A stretch of DNA of 64,000 bases from Rubripirellula lacrimiformis. Its GTDB lineage: Bacteria > Planctomycetota > Planctomycetia > Pirellulales > Pirellulaceae. The stretch spans positions 6,696,001-6,760,000 of the forward strand of contig NZ_CP036525.1 in the NCBI RefSeq assembly GCF_007741535.1, written 5' to 3'. How positions within the stretch are numbered: position 1 is the stretch's first letter; each line of letters starts with the position of its first letter. A program made the translations under genes and the position numbers. This document shows positions 63,435-64,000 of this stretch, one piece after another. The notes below the pieces were generated by a model, which made no database searches, was not told the origin of the DNA, and saw nothing but the letters and a program-made list of their open reading frames with translations.

Positions 63435-63467
63435 ACCTGCGGCGGGTGAATCCCCCCGCAGGTTTCT
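63435..63467 (+). terminator. Probable terminator after the esterase gene
   Basis: ACCTGCGG (63435-63442) pairs with CCGCAGGT (63456-63463), and GGG/CCC extend the stem inward across one bulged C, giving about eleven pairs, then TTTCT. The T-tract is weak, so termination may be partial. Confidence 0.6.
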
Positions 63468-63500
63468 AAAAAAAGCCGCACGCCCCCCGTGGGCGTGTGG
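63468..63500 (-). terminator. Minus-strand intrinsic terminator with no gene in front of it
   Basis: An 11-bp stem with one wobble, GCCGCACGCCC (63475-63485) and GGGCGTGTGGC (63491-63501), is followed on the minus strand by seven U residues (A-run 63468-63474). No minus-strand gene lies between here and dnaE, so a short antisense or small RNA is possible. Confidence 0.6.
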
Positions 63501-63589
63501 CCCGCATTGAACGGGCAAACGCAGGTGATTGGCCGCCGATTGACGCGACCATCTTCTCTTCTGCGGGCTGACCACTTCCGAGCAATCCG

Positions 63590-63624
63590 GTAGGCTAAAC
63601 AGAGCGTCTTGACGCTCCGTTTGC
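63590..63624. repeat. GTAG-headed palindrome upstream of dnaE (possible REP-like singlet)
   Basis: GTAG at 63590-63593 leads into AAACAGAGCGTC (63597-63608) and GACGCTCCGTTT (63611-63622) separated by TT, with one mismatch and an outer GC/GC pair. It lies 25 bases before the dnaE start, in the likely untranslated leader or promoter. Confidence 0.5.
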
Positions 63625-63648
63625 TTCGCCCAGTGCAAGGATGATCCC

Positions 63649-64000
63649 ATGTCAGATTTGGTCGCCGATCCAGCCGTCCCACAGCCCGCCAAACCCTTCG
63701 TTCACCTTCACTGCCACAGCCACTATTCGCTGTTGGACGGGGCTGGTGACATCAGTCGTTTGGTCAATCGGGCGGTCGACCATGGGATGAATGCGCTTGC
63801 GCTGACCGATCACGGCAACCTGCACGGTGCCCTGGAATTTTATCGGAAAGCCAAGGCAGCCAGCATCAATCCGATCATCGGATACGAAGCCTACATCGCG
63901 CCCGGTTCCCGGTTCGAAAAGGGCGGTGCCAGCAGCAGCAAAGACGCCAGCTATCACTTGACCCTGCTGGCCAAGAACCACGTCGGTTACAAGAACCTGA
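63649..64000 (+). CDS. dnaE: DNA polymerase III alpha subunit, 5' part (gene runs off the right edge)
   Basis: The first 117 codons read FVHLHCHSHYSLLDGAGDISRLVNRAVDHGMNALALTDHGNLHGALEFYRKA and IIGYEAYIAPGSR, the PHP domain at the N-terminus of DnaE. The His residues HCHSHYS and the TDHGNL segment are the PHP metal-site pattern, intact here. ATG 63649 is preceded by AAGGA at 63637-63641 with seven bases of spacing. DnaE is the replicative polymerase subunit; the polymerase and clamp-binding parts lie beyond the window. Confidence 0.95.
   Translation, partial: MSDLVADPAVPQPAKPFVHLHCHSHYSLLDGAGDISRLVNRAVDHGMNALALTDHGNLHGALEFYRKAKAASINPIIGYEAYIAPGSRFEKGGASSSKDASYHLTLLAKNHVGYKNL

Overview
The window looks like a chromosomal segment of a planctomycete of the Pirellulaceae (Rhodopirellula-like). 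The evidence is a moderately GC-rich sequence, genes that often lack a clear Shine-Dalgarno, frequent GTG/TTG starts, and typical planctomycete proteins: an SHD1/cytochrome/WD40 fusion, DUF1573, a sulfatase, a sialate O-acetylesterase, a PEP-CTERM protease and many secreted proteins without close functional names. No rRNA, tRNA, CRISPR array, phage or IS transposase was recognised.

Layout. 1-2161: 5' part of a transaldolase gene, a tiny membrane protein and a secreted amidotransferase-like protein. 2498-5374: Tad-type cluster (two TadE-like pseudopilins, a TadG-like VWA protein, a single-span protein). 5594-9000: secreted HEAT protein with a receiver-like C-terminus, then a sigma-54 activator without a receiver. 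9006-15403: exopolysaccharide pair (Wzz-like, Wzy/O-antigen-ligase-like), divergent from a histidine kinase/NtrC-type pair. 15423-16772: a secreted-protein gene bracketed by two REP-doublet palindromes. 16839-22657: apt, xseA, a membrane protein and the SHD1/cytochrome/WD40 protein.

22777-39061 is read leftward. It is dominated by a type IV pilus/type II secretion-like set: prepilin, response regulator, kinase, STAS protein, GspE, GspF, then PilM, PilN, PilO and a PilP-like protein, ending with fliG. A zincin-like secreted protein and an fdhF/fdhD pair are interposed. 40806-48629 is the rightward nusA-infB-rbfA block, followed by a degenerate endonuclease-III-fold protein with a histone-like lysine-rich tail and a YebC-family regulator. 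48709-58442 holds a PIG-L deacetylase, a tetraheme cytochrome/phosphoesterase lipoprotein, a DUF1573 protein and surface-polysaccharide genes (O-antigen ligase with TPR-like tail, WecA/MraY-type transferase, GT11-type glycosyltransferase). 58536-63406 carries a sulfatase, a subtilase with PEP-CTERM anchor and a sialate O-acetylesterase. The window ends inside dnaE.

The non-coding observations that stand out are a family-like set of GTAG-headed palindromes (two doublets and two or three singlets), two intrinsic terminators with no gene in front of them (possible small RNAs at about 49660-49771 and 63468-63640), a structured infB leader containing start-stop elements, and four perfect 14-bp tandem repeats after xseA. 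The protein-level candidate most worth testing is the catalytically degenerate EndoIII-like protein with the H1-like tail.
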